Positions 23,855 to 33,107 of a DNA stretch of 35,936 bases are shown here, piece by piece (the stretch's first letter is position 1; each line of letters begins with the position of its first letter). Below the pieces are notes generated by a model. The model saw nothing but the letters and a program-made list of their open reading frames with translations. It did no database searches and had not been told where the DNA came from. This DNA comes from Gemmatimonadaceae bacterium. Lineage in GTDB: Bacteria > Gemmatimonadota > Gemmatimonadetes > Gemmatimonadales > Gemmatimonadaceae. The stretch spans positions 1 to 35,936 of the forward strand of contig JAIBBJ010000225.1 of NCBI GenBank assembly GCA_019694735.1, read 5' to 3'. The position numbers and the translations under genes are program-made.

Positions 23855-23907
23855 CCGGGCGCCGCACCCAGCAGTCCCGGCGCACCGCGGCCGCACCTTC
23901 GCACTGA

Positions 23908-23939
23908 CGCCGGGGCGCCCGGCCACGGGCGCCCCGGCG
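23908..23939. terminator. Perfect GC hairpin between convergent genes
   Basis: Bases 23908-23921 and 23926-23939 are perfectly complementary (14 base pairs) around the loop GCCA. It lies between the end of the MerR gene (23854) and the end of the convergent dipeptidase gene (23945), so it can serve both strands. No T-tract follows. Confidence 0.7.
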
Positions 23940-23944
23940 CCGCC

Positions 23945-25162
23945 TCAGGGTCGGCGATCCAACAGCTCGATCGTCGCCGTGCTCGGGGGCCGCTGCGTCC
24001 GCAGGCGCGCCGCGACCTGCTCCGCCTGCGTCAGCACGCGCAGCACGTTCTCGCCGGCGAGCTTGCGCAGTTCCGCCTCGGTCCAGCCGCGCCGCGAGAG
24101 CTCGGCGAGCAGCATCGGGTACTTCGAGACGTCCTCGAGCCCCTCGATCGTCTCGTCGATCCCGTCGAAATCGCCGCCGATCCCGACGTGGTCGACCCCG
24201 GCGACGCGACGGATGTGGTCGATGTGGTCGGCGACCTGTGCGAGCGTCACCCTCGGCGCCGGCCCCGTGCGCCGCGCCTCCGGGAGCCGATTCCATTCGA
24301 CACGCGCCTGCGACGTGAAACCCGGGACGAAGGTCACCATCACGACGCCGCCGTTCTGGCGGAGGCGCACGAGGATGGAGTCGGGGACGTTGCGCACGTG
24401 GTCGGCGAGCCCCCGCGCGTTCGAGTGGGAGAAGATCACCGGGGCCTCGGTGACGTTCAGCGCATCGCTCATCGTGCCCGGCGAGACGTGCGAGAGGTCG
24501 ACGAGCATGCCGAGGCGGTTCATCTCGCGGACGACCTCCTCGCCGAACCGCGTGAGGCCGCCATGCCGCGCGCTGTCGGCCGCCGCATCGGCCCAGTCGA
24601 GCGTGACGTTGTGCGTCAGGGTCATGTAGCGGCCGCCGAGGTCGTAGAACGCCCGCAGCGCCCCCAGCGAGTTCTCGATGGCGTGGCCGCCTTCGAGCCC
24701 CATCGCACCGCCGATGTGGCCACGGGCGAATGCCTCACGGAAGCCCTGCGCGGTGGTGACCCATTCGAGCCGCTCCGGGTACCGCGCCATCACGCGCCGC
24801 GCGATGTCCATCTGCTCCAGCTGCACCTTCGCATATCCCTGGCGCGCGATCGCGGTGTCGCCGGGGATGTAGACCGACCAGAACTGCCCGCCGACGCGGC
24901 CGGCCGCGAGACGCGCGAGGTCGGTGTGGCCCGGGGCGCGCTGGCGCAGGTCGTACGCGTCCACGTCGCGTGGATGCGTCTTGGACTCGCGGATCGCCCA
25001 CGGGAGGTCGTTGTGCCCATCCACGAGCGGCGTGGCCGCGAGCACGCGGTACGCCACCGCCAGATGGGGGTCGACGGCAGGCGCGGGCGCGGCACCGGAA
25101 CCCGCCGGCGCGGCGCACGCCGCGGCGGCGGCGAGGGACAGGAGGACGAGGGAGCGGCGCAT
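23945..25162 (-). CDS. Membrane dipeptidase (peptidase M19), lipoprotein
   Basis: Zinc dipeptidase of 405 residues that hydrolyses dipeptides; family members often accept a D-residue at the C-terminal side. A lipoprotein signal ends at AAAC with Cys16. Metal and active-site marks are DGHND (H50, D52), the bridging Glu in GAMGLEGGHAIEN, FSHSNARGLADH, and GIGGDFDGID with a late Asp. VDLSHVSPGTM supplies another His. It likely acts in the periplasm, attached to a membrane. Start ATG at 25162 begins the lipoprotein signal. The gene lies 101 bases downstream of the DUF2892 gene on the same strand and ends at a strong hairpin. Confidence 0.93.
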   Translation of the reverse strand: MRRSLVLLSLAAAAACAAPAGSGAAPAPAVDPHLAVAYRVLAATPLVDGHNDLPWAIRESKTHPRDVDAYDLRQRAPGHTDLARLAAGRVGGQFWSVYIPGDTAIARQGYAKVQLEQMDIARRVMARYPERLEWVTTAQGFREAFARGHIGGAMGLEGGHAIENSLGALRAFYDLGGRYMTLTHNVTLDWADAAADSARHGGLTRFGEEVVREMNRLGMLVDLSHVSPGTMSDALNVTEAPVIFSHSNARGLADHVRNVPDSILVRLRQNGGVVMVTFVPGFTSQARVEWNRLPEARRTGPAPRVTLAQVADHIDHIRRVAGVDHVGIGGDFDGIDETIEGLEDVSKYPMLLAELSRRGWTEAELRKLAGENVLRVLTQAEQVAARLRTQRPPSTATIELLDRRP

Positions 25163-25263
25163 CGGATCACGAGGGTTGGAGGACCCATGCAACCTCACCC
25201 TCGCCGCACCGCGACGGAAGGGCGGCCGCGCGGCGATGCGCGCCGGGCGGCCGCCTATGGCCC

Positions 25264-25467
25264 TCAGCGCGCGGCGGACTTCACCGGGCAGGTGCTGAAG
25301 CCGAGGAGCGAGTACAGCGGGCAGGTGCCGAGGAGCCCGGTCGCGAGCGGCACGAGACCGAGGTAGCCGAGCGGGGTCTTGGGGCCGACGAACGCCAGCG
25401 ACAGCACGCCGAGCCCGAGGACGATGCGGAGGACCTTGTCGATGCCGCCGACGTTGTTCTTGAACAT
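25264..25467 (-). CDS. Small DUF2892 inner-membrane protein
   Basis: Protein of 67 residues with the DUF2892 (YgaP membrane-domain-like) layout. It starts MFKNNVGGIDKVLRIVLG, has two hydrophobic segments around GLGVLSLAFVG and LGLVPLATGLLG, and then the family's CPLYSLLGFSTCP with two Cys. In some bacteria the domain is fused or adjacent to rhodanese and sulfide genes; no such gene is seen here. Start ATG at 25467 has AGGAG about eight bases upstream. It is divergent from the Ig/LVIVD gene. Confidence 0.85.
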   Translation of the reverse strand: MFKNNVGGIDKVLRIVLGLGVLSLAFVGPKTPLGYLGLVPLATGLLGTCPLYSLLGFSTCPVKSAAR

Positions 25468-25610
25468 GAGGAGCTCCTGCTGGGGGGTTGGAAGAAGGGA
25501 GGCGGGGAGGTGGCACGTGCACCGGACCGTATCCTCCACGGCATCACTAAGTTCCCGTGTAGGAATATTTGCCGATGCACGTCAGGGGAACCCGCACCGG
25601 CTCCGCGCCG

Positions 25611-25618
25611 TAGATTCC
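25611..25618 (+). promoter_or_regulatory. Candidate -10 element for the Ig/LVIVD operon
   Basis: TAGATTCC at 25611, about 56 bases before the start codon, is identical to the motif upstream of transaldolase. No good -35 box is seen 17 bases before it. Confidence 0.4.
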
Positions 25619-25673
25619 GGCCGTCATCGCCCCGCGCCCCCCGGGGCTCCCTCCCCCTCCGGACCTGCCTTCC

Positions 25674-27704
25674 ATGCGACTCCGATCCTTCGCCCTGGCC
25701 GCCGCCCTGCCGGTGGCCCTTCTCGCCCAGCAGCCGGCCCCGGCCGCCGGAGGTCAGGCGCCCTCGCGCATCGCGCGCATCATCGTCACGCCGGCGCAGC
25801 GGATCGTGGTGGCCGGGGATACGCTGCGGCTCACCGCCGAGGCGCGCGACGCGAACAACAACGTGATCCCGGGCGTGACGTTCCGGTGGAGCCGGACGGG
25901 CGCGTTCTTCGAGGGCAACGTCGACCCCGACGGGCTCGTGCGGTCCGGCTCGACCGGCGTACTGCCGGTCGCGGTCGTCGGCATCCTCGCGGGCGAGCAG
26001 CCGAAGGTCGAGCGCCTCGAGGTGCGGATGGTCGCGGGCCCCGCGGCCCGCATCGCGATCACCCCGGCGCCGACCCGGCTGGTGCGCGGCCAGCGCCTCC
26101 GGCTCACGGGCGAGGTGTACTCGCGCGCGAACGACCGGCGCGCCGACAAGGTGACCTGGCGTTCCTCGAATGCCGCGGTCGCGAGCGTCTCGGAGGCTGG
26201 CGTCGTGACCGCGCGCGCCGCCGGCACCGCAACGATCACGGCCACGGTCGGCACGGTGACGGAGCGGTTGCCCCTGACGGTCGCGGACGTCGCGATCGCG
26301 TCCTTCGCCGTGACGCCGGCGGTCAGCGAGGCACGGACCGGCGATGTCATCCGGTTCCGCGCCGTGGCGAAGGACGCCCAGGGCCGCGAGATCGCCGGGC
26401 TGACGCCGGTCTGGAGCTTCGGTCCCGGCCAAGGGCTCGTCGAGCAGGACGGCGCGTTCGTCGGCTACGAGGCGGGCGACTACACCGTCACCGCCTCGCT
26501 CGGCAACCGCACCGCGGAGGCCGCGATCACGCTCAGCGAGCGCGACGTGCGTCGCCCGCTGACCGTCGTCGGGCGTGTGGCCCGGACGCGGTTCACCACG
26601 GAGGAGGTCTGGATCCACCCGAACGGCAAGGTGGCGTACCTCGGGTCGGGCGGCGGCGGCGACGTGCTCTACGCGATCGACATCTCGAACCCCGCGAGCC
26701 CGGTCGTCACCGACTCGATCATCGCGAACACGCGCCGCGTGAACGACGTGATGACGACGCCCGACGGCCGCTTCCTGGTCTTCACGCGCGAGGGCGCGGC
26801 CGACCGCCGCAACGGCGTGGTCTTCGCGTCGCTCGAGGATCCGCTGCACCCGAAGCCGATCAGCGAGTTCACCGACGGCGTGACCGCCGGCGTGCACTCG
26901 AGCTTCATCTATCAGGACCCGCAGCACGGCCTGCACGTGTTCCTCACGAACGACGGCACGGGCGCCCTGCATGTGCTGAACATCGATGACCCGTACCACC
27001 CGCGCGAGGTCGCGCAGTGGCGGACGGAGAACCGCCCCGACGTCGGCCGGACGTTGCACGACATCGACGTGCAGGACGGGCTGCTGTACGGCTCGTGGTG
27101 GAACGACGGGCTCGTGATCCTCGACGTCGGCAACGGCATCCGCGGCGGCTCGCCGTCGCATCCGGTGCTGGTGTCGCAGTTCAAGTACGACCTGAACGCG
27201 CTCTACCGTGACGTCGAGGCGGACGGCGGCCCCGGGTTCATCCGCGGCACGCACACCGCGTGGCGGCACCGGAACTACGTCTTCATCGCCGACGAGGTGT
27301 TCCCGGCGAGCGGCGTGAAGGGCGCCAAGGACGCGTCGGCGGGTCGGGCGTACGGCCGGCTCCAGGTGATCGACGTGAGCGACGTGACGCGCCCGCGCTC
27401 GGTCGCCTTCTACGAGCCCGAGTACGGTGGCGTGCATAACGTGTGGGTCGCCGGCGACTCGCTCTACATCGGGGCGTACAATGCCGGCTTCCACGTGTTC
27501 GACGTGTCGGGCGAACTGCGCGGCGACCTCCGGGCGCAGCACCGCGAGATCGCATCGCTCAACACCGCCGACATGAACGGCTTCGTGAAGAACTCGGCGA
27601 TGACGTGGGGTGTCGTGGTGCGGGACGGCCTCGCCTACGTGAACGACATGTACAACGGGCTCTGGATCGTGCGGATCGAGCCCAAGGCCAGCGTTGTACC
27701 ATGA
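25674..27704 (+). CDS. Secreted Ig-like plus LVIVD beta-propeller protein
   Basis: Exported protein of 676 residues. A short signal peptide (LRSFALAAALPVALLAQ) is followed by three bacterial Ig-like modules at about 33-118, 119-211 and 212-290. The second is a clear BIG2 domain (WRSSNAAVASVSEAGVVT, then AGTATITATVG). From about 295 to the end, LVIVD-type propeller repeats recur: VLYAIDISNPASPVVTDS, LHVLNIDDPYHPREVAQW, LQVIDVSDVTRPRSVAFY and FHVFDVSGELRG. These are surface or secreted domains for binding or display; no catalytic residues stand out. Start is ATG at 25674; the stop overlaps the start of the next propeller gene (ATGA), so the two are co-translated and may act as partners. Confidence 0.87.
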   Translation: MRLRSFALAAALPVALLAQQPAPAAGGQAPSRIARIIVTPAQRIVVAGDTLRLTAEARDANNNVIPGVTFRWSRTGAFFEGNVDPDGLVRSGSTGVLPVAVVGILAGEQPKVERLEVRMVAGPAARIAITPAPTRLVRGQRLRLTGEVYSRANDRRADKVTWRSSNAAVASVSEAGVVTARAAGTATITATVGTVTERLPLTVADVAIASFAVTPAVSEARTGDVIRFRAVAKDAQGREIAGLTPVWSFGPGQGLVEQDGAFVGYEAGDYTVTASLGNRTAEAAITLSERDVRRPLTVVGRVARTRFTTEEVWIHPNGKVAYLGSGGGGDVLYAIDISNPASPVVTDSIIANTRRVNDVMTTPDGRFLVFTREGAADRRNGVVFASLEDPLHPKPISEFTDGVTAGVHSSFIYQDPQHGLHVFLTNDGTGALHVLNIDDPYHPREVAQWRTENRPDVGRTLHDIDVQDGLLYGSWWNDGLVILDVGNGIRGGSPSHPVLVSQFKYDLNALYRDVEADGGPGFIRGTHTAWRHRNYVFIADEVFPASGVKGAKDASAGRAYGRLQVIDVSDVTRPRSVAFYEPEYGGVHNVWVAGDSLYIGAYNAGFHVFDVSGELRGDLRAQHREIASLNTADMNGFVKNSAMTWGVVVRDGLAYVNDMYNGLWIVRIEPKASVVP

Positions 27705-28912
27705 GTCCCGCGCGCCTCCGGATGGGCCCGGCGGCCCGCGCGGCCGGGCGCGCGATCGCGCTCGCCCTCGCGCTCGCGGCGGGACCGGCCGCCGCGGCCC
27801 CGATCGCGGCGCAGGCCGTGGGGGGGGCGCCGGTCGCTGCCCGGCCCGCCCGCGAGTACCGGGCGATCGTCGTCTCCGAGTCGGTGGACGAGGCCGCGAT
27901 GCTCCGGTTCGGGCCCGACGGACTCCACGTGGAACGCACGCTGCCCGTCGGGATGTCGATCATCGACCCCGATGGCCCGCACGGCGTGGCGGTGGCGCCG
28001 AACCAGCGCCACTTCTTCGTCAGCACCGCGCACGGACTGCCGGGCGGCAGCCTCTGGAAGTTCGACGCACGCACCGGCGACCCCGTCGGCCGCGCCGTGC
28101 TCGGCCCCTTCCCGGCCACGGTGCAGGTGAGCCCCGACGGCTTCTACGCGTGGGTGGTGAACTTCAACCTCCACGGCGACATGGTGCCGTCCAGCGTGTC
28201 CGTGGTGGAGACCGGCGAGATGGTCGAGGTCGCGCGGATCCCGACCTGTACGATGCCGCACGGCTCGCGACTCAACCCGCAGGGCACGAAGCATTACTCG
28301 GCCTGCATGATGGACGAGGAACTCGTCGAGATCGATGCGCGGACCTTCACCGTCACGCGCCACTTCTTCCTGACGGCCGGCCGCGAGATGGGGATGCCGG
28401 GCACGCCGCCGGCCCGCGGCGCGGCGCACGTCGCGCACGACATGGGCGGGCACGGCATGGAGCCACCCGCCCCCGGCGACGTCGGGTGCTCGCCGACCTG
28501 GGCGCAGCCGAGCGCGGACGGCGGTCGCGTCTGGGTCGCGTGCAACAAGTCGAGCGAACTCGTCGAGATCGACGTCGCCTCGTGGACGCTCGTACGGCGA
28601 TCGCCCGCCGGACCCGGGATCTACAACCTCGCGGTGACGCGGGACGGCACGAAGGTGCTCGCGACGAACAAGCGGGGACAGAGCGTCTCGGTGTTCGATG
28701 CCGCGAGCGGGCGCGAGATCGCGCGCATCCCGACCTCGAAGCGCATCGTGCACGGCGTCGCGGTCACCGAGGATGACCGCTATGCGTTCGTGACGAACGA
28801 GGGGATCGGCAGCGAGAAGGCGACGGTCGACGTGATCGACCTCGTGGCACTGGTCCGCGTGGCGACGGTCGAGGTGGGACAGCAGGCGGGCGGGATCGAC
28901 ATCGTCCGATAG
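27701..28912 (+). CDS. Secreted YVTN-type beta-propeller with His/Met-rich insertion
   Basis: Exported protein of 403 residues with a long hydrophobic signal (about 17-38). The rest is a YVTN/cytochrome-D1-like seven-bladed propeller with repeats such as PHGVAVAPNQRHFFVSTA, ATVQVSPDGFYAWVVNF, YNLAVTRDGTKVLATNK and HGVAVTEDDRYAFVTNE. Residues 225-260 are an insertion rich in His and Met (HVAHDMGGHGM), flanked by Cys183, Cys202, Cys263 and Cys281, which could bind copper or form disulfides; this is inferred. Start ATG at 27701 overlaps the upstream stop. It ends 11 bases before the convergent D-aminoacylase gene with no visible terminator. Confidence 0.83.
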   Translation: MSPARLRMGPAARAAGRAIALALALAAGPAAAAPIAAQAVGGAPVAARPAREYRAIVVSESVDEAAMLRFGPDGLHVERTLPVGMSIIDPDGPHGVAVAPNQRHFFVSTAHGLPGGSLWKFDARTGDPVGRAVLGPFPATVQVSPDGFYAWVVNFNLHGDMVPSSVSVVETGEMVEVARIPTCTMPHGSRLNPQGTKHYSACMMDEELVEIDARTFTVTRHFFLTAGREMGMPGTPPARGAAHVAHDMGGHGMEPPAPGDVGCSPTWAQPSADGGRVWVACNKSSELVEIDVASWTLVRRSPAGPGIYNLAVTRDGTKVLATNKRGQSVSVFDAASGREIARIPTSKRIVHGVAVTEDDRYAFVTNEGIGSEKATVDVIDLVALVRVATVEVGQQAGGIDIVR

Positions 28913-28923
28913 CCGCGTCGCGA

Positions 28924-30567
28924 CTACCCGGCGTCGCCGGTCCGCCTGCCCCGCAAGGCCCGTCCGCTGCGCGGGCCGCGCGTCCCCTCATGGAACGCCA
29001 CGGCGCCATTCACCACGGTCGCCGTGAATCCCTCCGCGTAGCGGAACGGGTCGGAGAAGTCCGCACGATCCGCGACCCGCGCCGGGTCGAAGACCACGAG
29101 GTCGGCCCAGTGGCCCCGCGCCACCATCCCACGGTCGGAGAGTCCGACCCGCGAGGCCGGGAGCGCCGAGCACTTCCGCACCGCCTCCTCCAGCGAGAGC
29201 GTGCCCCGCTCGCGCACGTAGCGCGCGAGGACCCGCGCGAAGCTGCCGCTCCCGCGCGGGTGCGGCACCCCGCGATGGGCGGGTCCGCTCGTCGCCCACG
29301 CCCCGCCGTCCGAGGCGACCATCCCCTGCGGATGCCGCAGGATGCGCTCGAGGTTCGCCTCGCTCATCGCGAAACCGATCATCCCGACGCTGGCCGCGTT
29401 GCGGCGGAGCATCGCGACGGTGAGGGCGTACGGCTCCGTCCCGCGGGCGGCCGCGTATGCCCCGAGCCGCTGCCCCTCGGCCGGCTTGTCCTCGGCGGCC
29501 GAGACGCTGGTGATCTGCACGTTGTCCCAGCCTCCGATGAGCGCGACCTTGTCGCGCATCTCGCGCTGCATCCGTGCCTCCGTCGCCGGGTCGTCGAGCC
29601 GCGCGAGGAAGCGAGCCGTGCCGCCGTCCCGCGACCAGACGGGGAAGAGGTTCGTCAGACCGGTCTGGTACGCGAGGTACGGGTAGCGATCGAAGGCGGC
29701 GTCCACGCCGGCCGCCCGCGCCGCGTCGAGGCGCGCGAACACCTCGTCGAGCTTCGGCCAGTTGCGCGGCCCCTGCGTCTTCAGGTGGGAGATCTGCAGT
29801 CCGCACCCGGCACCGCGCGCGACCGCGATCGACTCGTCGATCGCCTCGAGCAGCCGGTCGTCCTCGTTCCGCATGTGGGTGTGGTAGGCGAGCCGGCGCG
29901 GCGCCAAGGGACGGCAGAGCGCGATGAGTTCCTCGAGCGGCGCGAAGGCCCCCGGCGTGTACTCGAGCCCGCTCGAGGCACCGAGGGCGCCATCCCCCAG
30001 GGCCGCCTCCACCATCGCGACCATCCGCGCGAGTTCGTCCGGCCGGGCGGCGCGGTCGTCCTCCCCGACCACCGCGCCGCGCACGGTGCCGAGCCCCACC
30101 ATCGTCCCCACGTTCGTCGCAGGCTGGAGCGCATCGATCGCGGCGAGCAGGTCGCGCACACGAGCGTGGCTCGGCGCTTCGTCCGTCGCGCCCGGGGCGC
30201 GCGAGGCGCCATCCGCCCCGCAGACGAAGGTCGTCACGCCCTGACGGACGAGTCCCTCGAGGTTCGGGTCGTCGAACAGCGTGCCGTCGGCGTGGGAGTG
30301 GACGTCGACGAAGCCCGGCGCGACGACGCGGTCCCGACAGTCGAGGACGCGGCGGGCCTCGTCGGGCAGCGTCGCCGAGACGGCGGCGATGCGGCCGGCG
30401 CGGACCCCGACGTCGGCACGGACGCGCGGGCGCCCGGTCCCGTCCACGACGGTGCCGCCCCGGAGGATCAGGTCGTAGGGCGGTTGCCGGAGTCCGATCA
30501 GGGCGGGGGCGCCGATCCGCGAGACGCCGGCGGACAGCGTGGCCTGCACGAACGCGCGTCGCTTCAT
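28924..30567 (-). CDS. N-acyl-D-amino-acid deacylase (D-aminoacylase family)
   Basis: Amidohydrolase of 547 residues that removes the acyl group from N-acyl-D-amino acids. The N-terminus MKRRAFVQATLSAGV resembles a twin-arginine signal, so the enzyme may be exported folded. Then come LILRGGTVVDGTG, the metal motif PGFVDVHSHADG (H90, H92), a Cys in TTFVCGADG (C116; the usual GNCG has shifted), LAYHTHMRNE, LQISHLKTQG and MVASDGGAW with a metal Asp. The late RVGLSDRGMVARGHWADLVVFD is typical of the family. Related enzymes include D-glutamate deacylases and dihydroorotase-like hydrolases. Start ATG at 30567 has GGAG upstream. It follows the exonuclease gene by 37 bases. Confidence 0.88.
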   Translation of the reverse strand: MKRRAFVQATLSAGVSRIGAPALIGLRQPPYDLILRGGTVVDGTGRPRVRADVGVRAGRIAAVSATLPDEARRVLDCRDRVVAPGFVDVHSHADGTLFDDPNLEGLVRQGVTTFVCGADGASRAPGATDEAPSHARVRDLLAAIDALQPATNVGTMVGLGTVRGAVVGEDDRAARPDELARMVAMVEAALGDGALGASSGLEYTPGAFAPLEELIALCRPLAPRRLAYHTHMRNEDDRLLEAIDESIAVARGAGCGLQISHLKTQGPRNWPKLDEVFARLDAARAAGVDAAFDRYPYLAYQTGLTNLFPVWSRDGGTARFLARLDDPATEARMQREMRDKVALIGGWDNVQITSVSAAEDKPAEGQRLGAYAAARGTEPYALTVAMLRRNAASVGMIGFAMSEANLERILRHPQGMVASDGGAWATSGPAHRGVPHPRGSGSFARVLARYVRERGTLSLEEAVRKCSALPASRVGLSDRGMVARGHWADLVVFDPARVADRADFSDPFRYAEGFTATVVNGAVAFHEGTRGPRSGRALRGRRTGDAG

Positions 30568-30604
30568 CGAGGGCTCCGGTGGGATGGCTGCCGGGGACTG
30601 GGCT

Positions 30605-31402
30605 TCATCCGGTCAGCGTGATGCTCACCGGACAGTGGTCGCTCCCGAGCACGTCGGCGTGGATGGCCGCGGCCTTCACCCGCCGGCGCAGTGCCGCCGA
30701 CACGAGGACGTAGTCGATGCGCCAGCCCACGTTCCGGGCGCGGGCGCCCGATGCGAGGCTCCACCACGTGTAGTGCCCGTTCCCGCTCGTGAAGAGCCGG
30801 AAGGTGTCCAGGAACCCCGCCTCGAGGAAGGCCTGGAAGCCGGCGCGCTCCTCGTCGGTGAAGCCCTTCTTGCCGCGGTTCGGCTTCGGGTTGGCGAGAT
30901 CCAGCTCCGTATGCGCCACGTTCAGGTCGCCGCAGAAGACCACGGGCTTCTTCCGCTCCAGTGCGCGGCAATGCGCGAGGAAGGCCGGATCCCAGCCGCG
31001 ATGCCGCAACGGCAGCCGGCTGAGGTCGTCCTTCGCGTTCGGCGTGTACACCGAGACGACATAGTGCGTCGCGAACTCGGCCGTCACCACGCGGCCCTCA
31101 CGTGTCGCGTCCCGCCCCGCGTCGTCGACGAGCGGGAAGCGCCGCGCGATCGCCCGGGGGAAGCCGGTCGTGACCCCGATCGGCGGGGTGCGAGACAGGA
31201 GCGCCGTGCCCGAGTAGCCCTTCTTCTCGGCCGCGACCCAGGTGTGGTGGTAGCCACGCGCCTCCCACCCCACCTCGTGCGGCTCGGCCTTCGTCTCCTG
31301 CAGGCAGAGCACGTCGGGCCGGTGGCGCGCGACGAGGTCCTGCAGGGCGCCCTTCCGCAGCACGGCGCGCACGCCGTTGACGTTCCACGAGACGATCTTC
31401 AC
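30605..31402 (-). CDS. xth: Exodeoxyribonuclease III (AP endonuclease)
   Basis: Cuts at abasic sites and degrades duplex DNA 3' to 5' in base-excision repair. Its 265 residues fit the ExoIII family. All catalytic motifs are present: MKIVSWNVNGVRA (Asn), DVLCLQETK (Glu for metal), VVSVYTPNA (Tyr), FCGDLNVAHTELDL (Asp and Asn), WRIDYVLVS and LGSDHCPV with the final Asp-His. Start is ATG at 31402. It is separated from ahcY by 135 bases holding a hairpin, so it is probably transcribed separately and possibly with the D-aminoacylase. Confidence 0.95.
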   Translation of the reverse strand: MKIVSWNVNGVRAVLRKGALQDLVARHRPDVLCLQETKAEPHEVGWEARGYHHTWVAAEKKGYSGTALLSRTPPIGVTTGFPRAIARRFPLVDDAGRDATREGRVVTAEFATHYVVSVYTPNAKDDLSRLPLRHRGWDPAFLAHCRALERKKPVVFCGDLNVAHTELDLANPKPNRGKKGFTDEERAGFQAFLEAGFLDTFRLFTSGNGHYTWWSLASGARARNVGWRIDYVLVSAALRRRVKAAAIHADVLGSDHCPVSITLTG

Positions 31403-31484
31403 GCGCCTGGATCCGGGGTGCGGCGGCCCATCCGGCGGGGCGGCCGCCGCCGTCGGCCGTCCCCGGCGGGAACCTAATGCGCGA

Positions 31485-31516
31485 GGGGCGGCCCCGCGCC
31501 ATCGCGGGACCGCCCC
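31485..31516 (-). terminator. GC-rich hairpin downstream of ahcY
   Basis: Bases 31485-31498 pair with 31503-31516 (14 pairs, one of them G-T on one strand) around a CCAT loop. It begins about 22 bases after the ahcY stop on the minus strand. No T-tract follows, which is usual in this GC-rich sequence. Confidence 0.65.
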
Positions 31517-31537
31517 CTGCCCTCCACCGGCCGCCGA

Positions 31538-33055
31538 CTAGTAGCGGTAGTGGTCCGGCTTGTAGGGCCCGTCCACCGGCACACCGATGTACGCCGCCTG
31601 CTTCTCGGTCAGCTTCGTGAGCTTCACCCCGATCTTGTCGAGATGCAGCCGCGCGACCTTCTCGTCGAGCTTCTTCGGCAGCACGTAGACCTTCTTGCCG
31701 TCGTACTTGGTGCCGGAGACGGTCGGCTTGCCCTGCGCCGCGAGGTGCAGGTCGATCTGCGCCACCACCTGGTTGGTGAAGGAGCAGCTCATCACGAACG
31801 AGGGATGGCCGGTCGCGCAGCCGAGGTTGAGGAGCCGCCCCTCGGCGAGGATGAGGACCGAGTGGCCGTCGGGGAAGATCCACTCGTCGAACTGCGGCTT
31901 GATGTTGTTGCGCTTGATGCCCTTGTAGTTCTTGAGGCCGGCCATGTCGATCTCGTTGTCGAAGTGGCCGATGTTCCCGACGATCGCCTTGTCCTTCATC
32001 CGCGCCATGTGCTCGACCGTGATGATGTCGGCGTTGCCGGTGGCGGTGATGAAGATGTCGGCGGTGGAGACGATGTCGTCGAGCGTCGTGACCTGGTAGC
32101 CCTCCATCGCGGCCTGCAGCGCGCAGATCGGGTCGATCTCGCAGATCACCACGCGGGCACCCTGGCCCTTCAGCGCCTGGGCCGAGCCCTTGCCGACGTC
32201 GCCGTAGCCGAGGACGACGGCGACCTTGCCGGCGAGCATCACGTCCGACGCGCGAAGGATGCCGTCGGTCAGCGAATGCCGGCAGCCGTAGAGGTTGTCG
32301 AACTTCGACTTGGTGACCGAGTCGTTGACGTTGATCGCCGGGAAGAGGAGCTTGCCCGCCTGCATCATCTCGTAGAGGCGGTGCACGCCGGTGGTCGTCT
32401 CCTCCGAGACGCCCTTGATCGCCTGGCCGACCTTCGTCCACCGCTGCGGATCCTCGGCGATCGTCTTGCGGAGCAGGTCGAGGATGATGCCCCACTCCTC
32501 GGGCTCGCTCTTCGCGTCGAACGCCGGGACCTTGCCGGCAGCCTCGAACTCCGTGCCCTTGTGGATGAGGAGCGTCGCGTCACCGCCGTCATCGAGGATG
32601 AGGTTCGGGCCGGCGCCGTCGGGCCACATGAGCGCCTGCTCGGTGCACCACCAGTACTCCTCGAGCGTCTCCCCCTTCCACGCGAACACGGGGACGCCGC
32701 GCGGCTGGGCGACCGAGCCGTCCTTGCCGACCACGACCGCCGACGCGGCGTGGTCCTGCGTCGAGAAGATGTTGCACGACACCCAGCGCACGTCGGCGCC
32801 GAGCTCGGCGAGCGTCTCGATCAGCACCGCCGTCTGGATGGTCATGTGCAGCGACCCCATGATGCGGGCCCCGGCGAGCGGCTTCTTGCCCTTGTACTCG
32901 GCCCGGAGCGCCATCAGGCCCGGCATCTCGTACTCGGCGAGACGGATCTCCTGGCGGCCCCATTCGGCGAGCGAGAGGTCCTTCACCTTGAACGGCGGGC
33001 GGCCGGTGGCCTTCACGGCGTCGAAGGGGTGGAGCGTCGGGGCGACTGCGGTCAT
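31538..33055 (-). CDS. ahcY: S-adenosylhomocysteinase
   Basis: Reversibly hydrolyses S-adenosylhomocysteine to adenosine and homocysteine with bound NAD, clearing the product inhibitor of methyltransferases. The product is 505 residues, of the long bacterial form with an insertion around 165-200. Marks are [40 protein letters not shown], the catalytic [18 protein letters not shown], the NAD-binding [21 protein letters not shown] and [15 protein letters not shown], ending in the family's KPDHYRY. Start ATG at 33055 has GAGGA a few bases upstream. It is 52 bases downstream of the ArsR-methyltransferase gene on the same strand and probably in its operon. Confidence 0.97.
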   Translation of the reverse strand: MTAVAPTLHPFDAVKATGRPPFKVKDLSLAEWGRQEIRLAEYEMPGLMALRAEYKGKKPLAGARIMGSLHMTIQTAVLIETLAELGADVRWVSCNIFSTQDHAASAVVVGKDGSVAQPRGVPVFAWKGETLEEYWWCTEQALMWPDGAGPNLILDDGGDATLLIHKGTEFEAAGKVPAFDAKSEPEEWGIILDLLRKTIAEDPQRWTKVGQAIKGVSEETTTGVHRLYEMMQAGKLLFPAINVNDSVTKSKFDNLYGCRHSLTDGILRASDVMLAGKVAVVLGYGDVGKGSAQALKGQGARVVICEIDPICALQAAMEGYQVTTLDDIVSTADIFITATGNADIITVEHMARMKDKAIVGNIGHFDNEIDMAGLKNYKGIKRNNIKPQFDEWIFPDGHSVLILAEGRLLNLGCATGHPSFVMSCSFTNQVVAQIDLHLAAQGKPTVSGTKYDGKKVYVLPKKLDEKVARLHLDKIGVKLTKLTEKQAAYIGVPVDGPYKPDHYRY

Positions 33056-33107
33056 GCGGTCCTCGAGGAAGACGGTAGGGAAGGAGGAGGGAATGGACGG
33101 GCCTGGG

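Noticed and set aside
25552-25565. TTCC-N6-GGAA inverted repeat between the DUF2892 and Ig/LVIVD genes
   Set aside because: Arms are only four bases and do not extend; too weak to call an operator.
23945-30567. D-amino-acid utilisation cluster (dipeptidase, D-aminoacylase)
   Set aside because: The two genes are 3.8 kb apart, separated by opposite-strand propeller genes, with no transporter or racemase; any link is speculative.
28990-30621. 543-codon plus-strand open frame opposite the D-aminoacylase
   Set aside because: Composition is dominated by Arg, Glu and Val with no recognisable motif; the minus-strand gene has complete catalytic motifs.
33056-33107. SAH riboswitch before ahcY
   Set aside because: Only 52 bases separate ahcY from the upstream gene and no suitable stems were seen; the leader before the ArsR fusion is too short.
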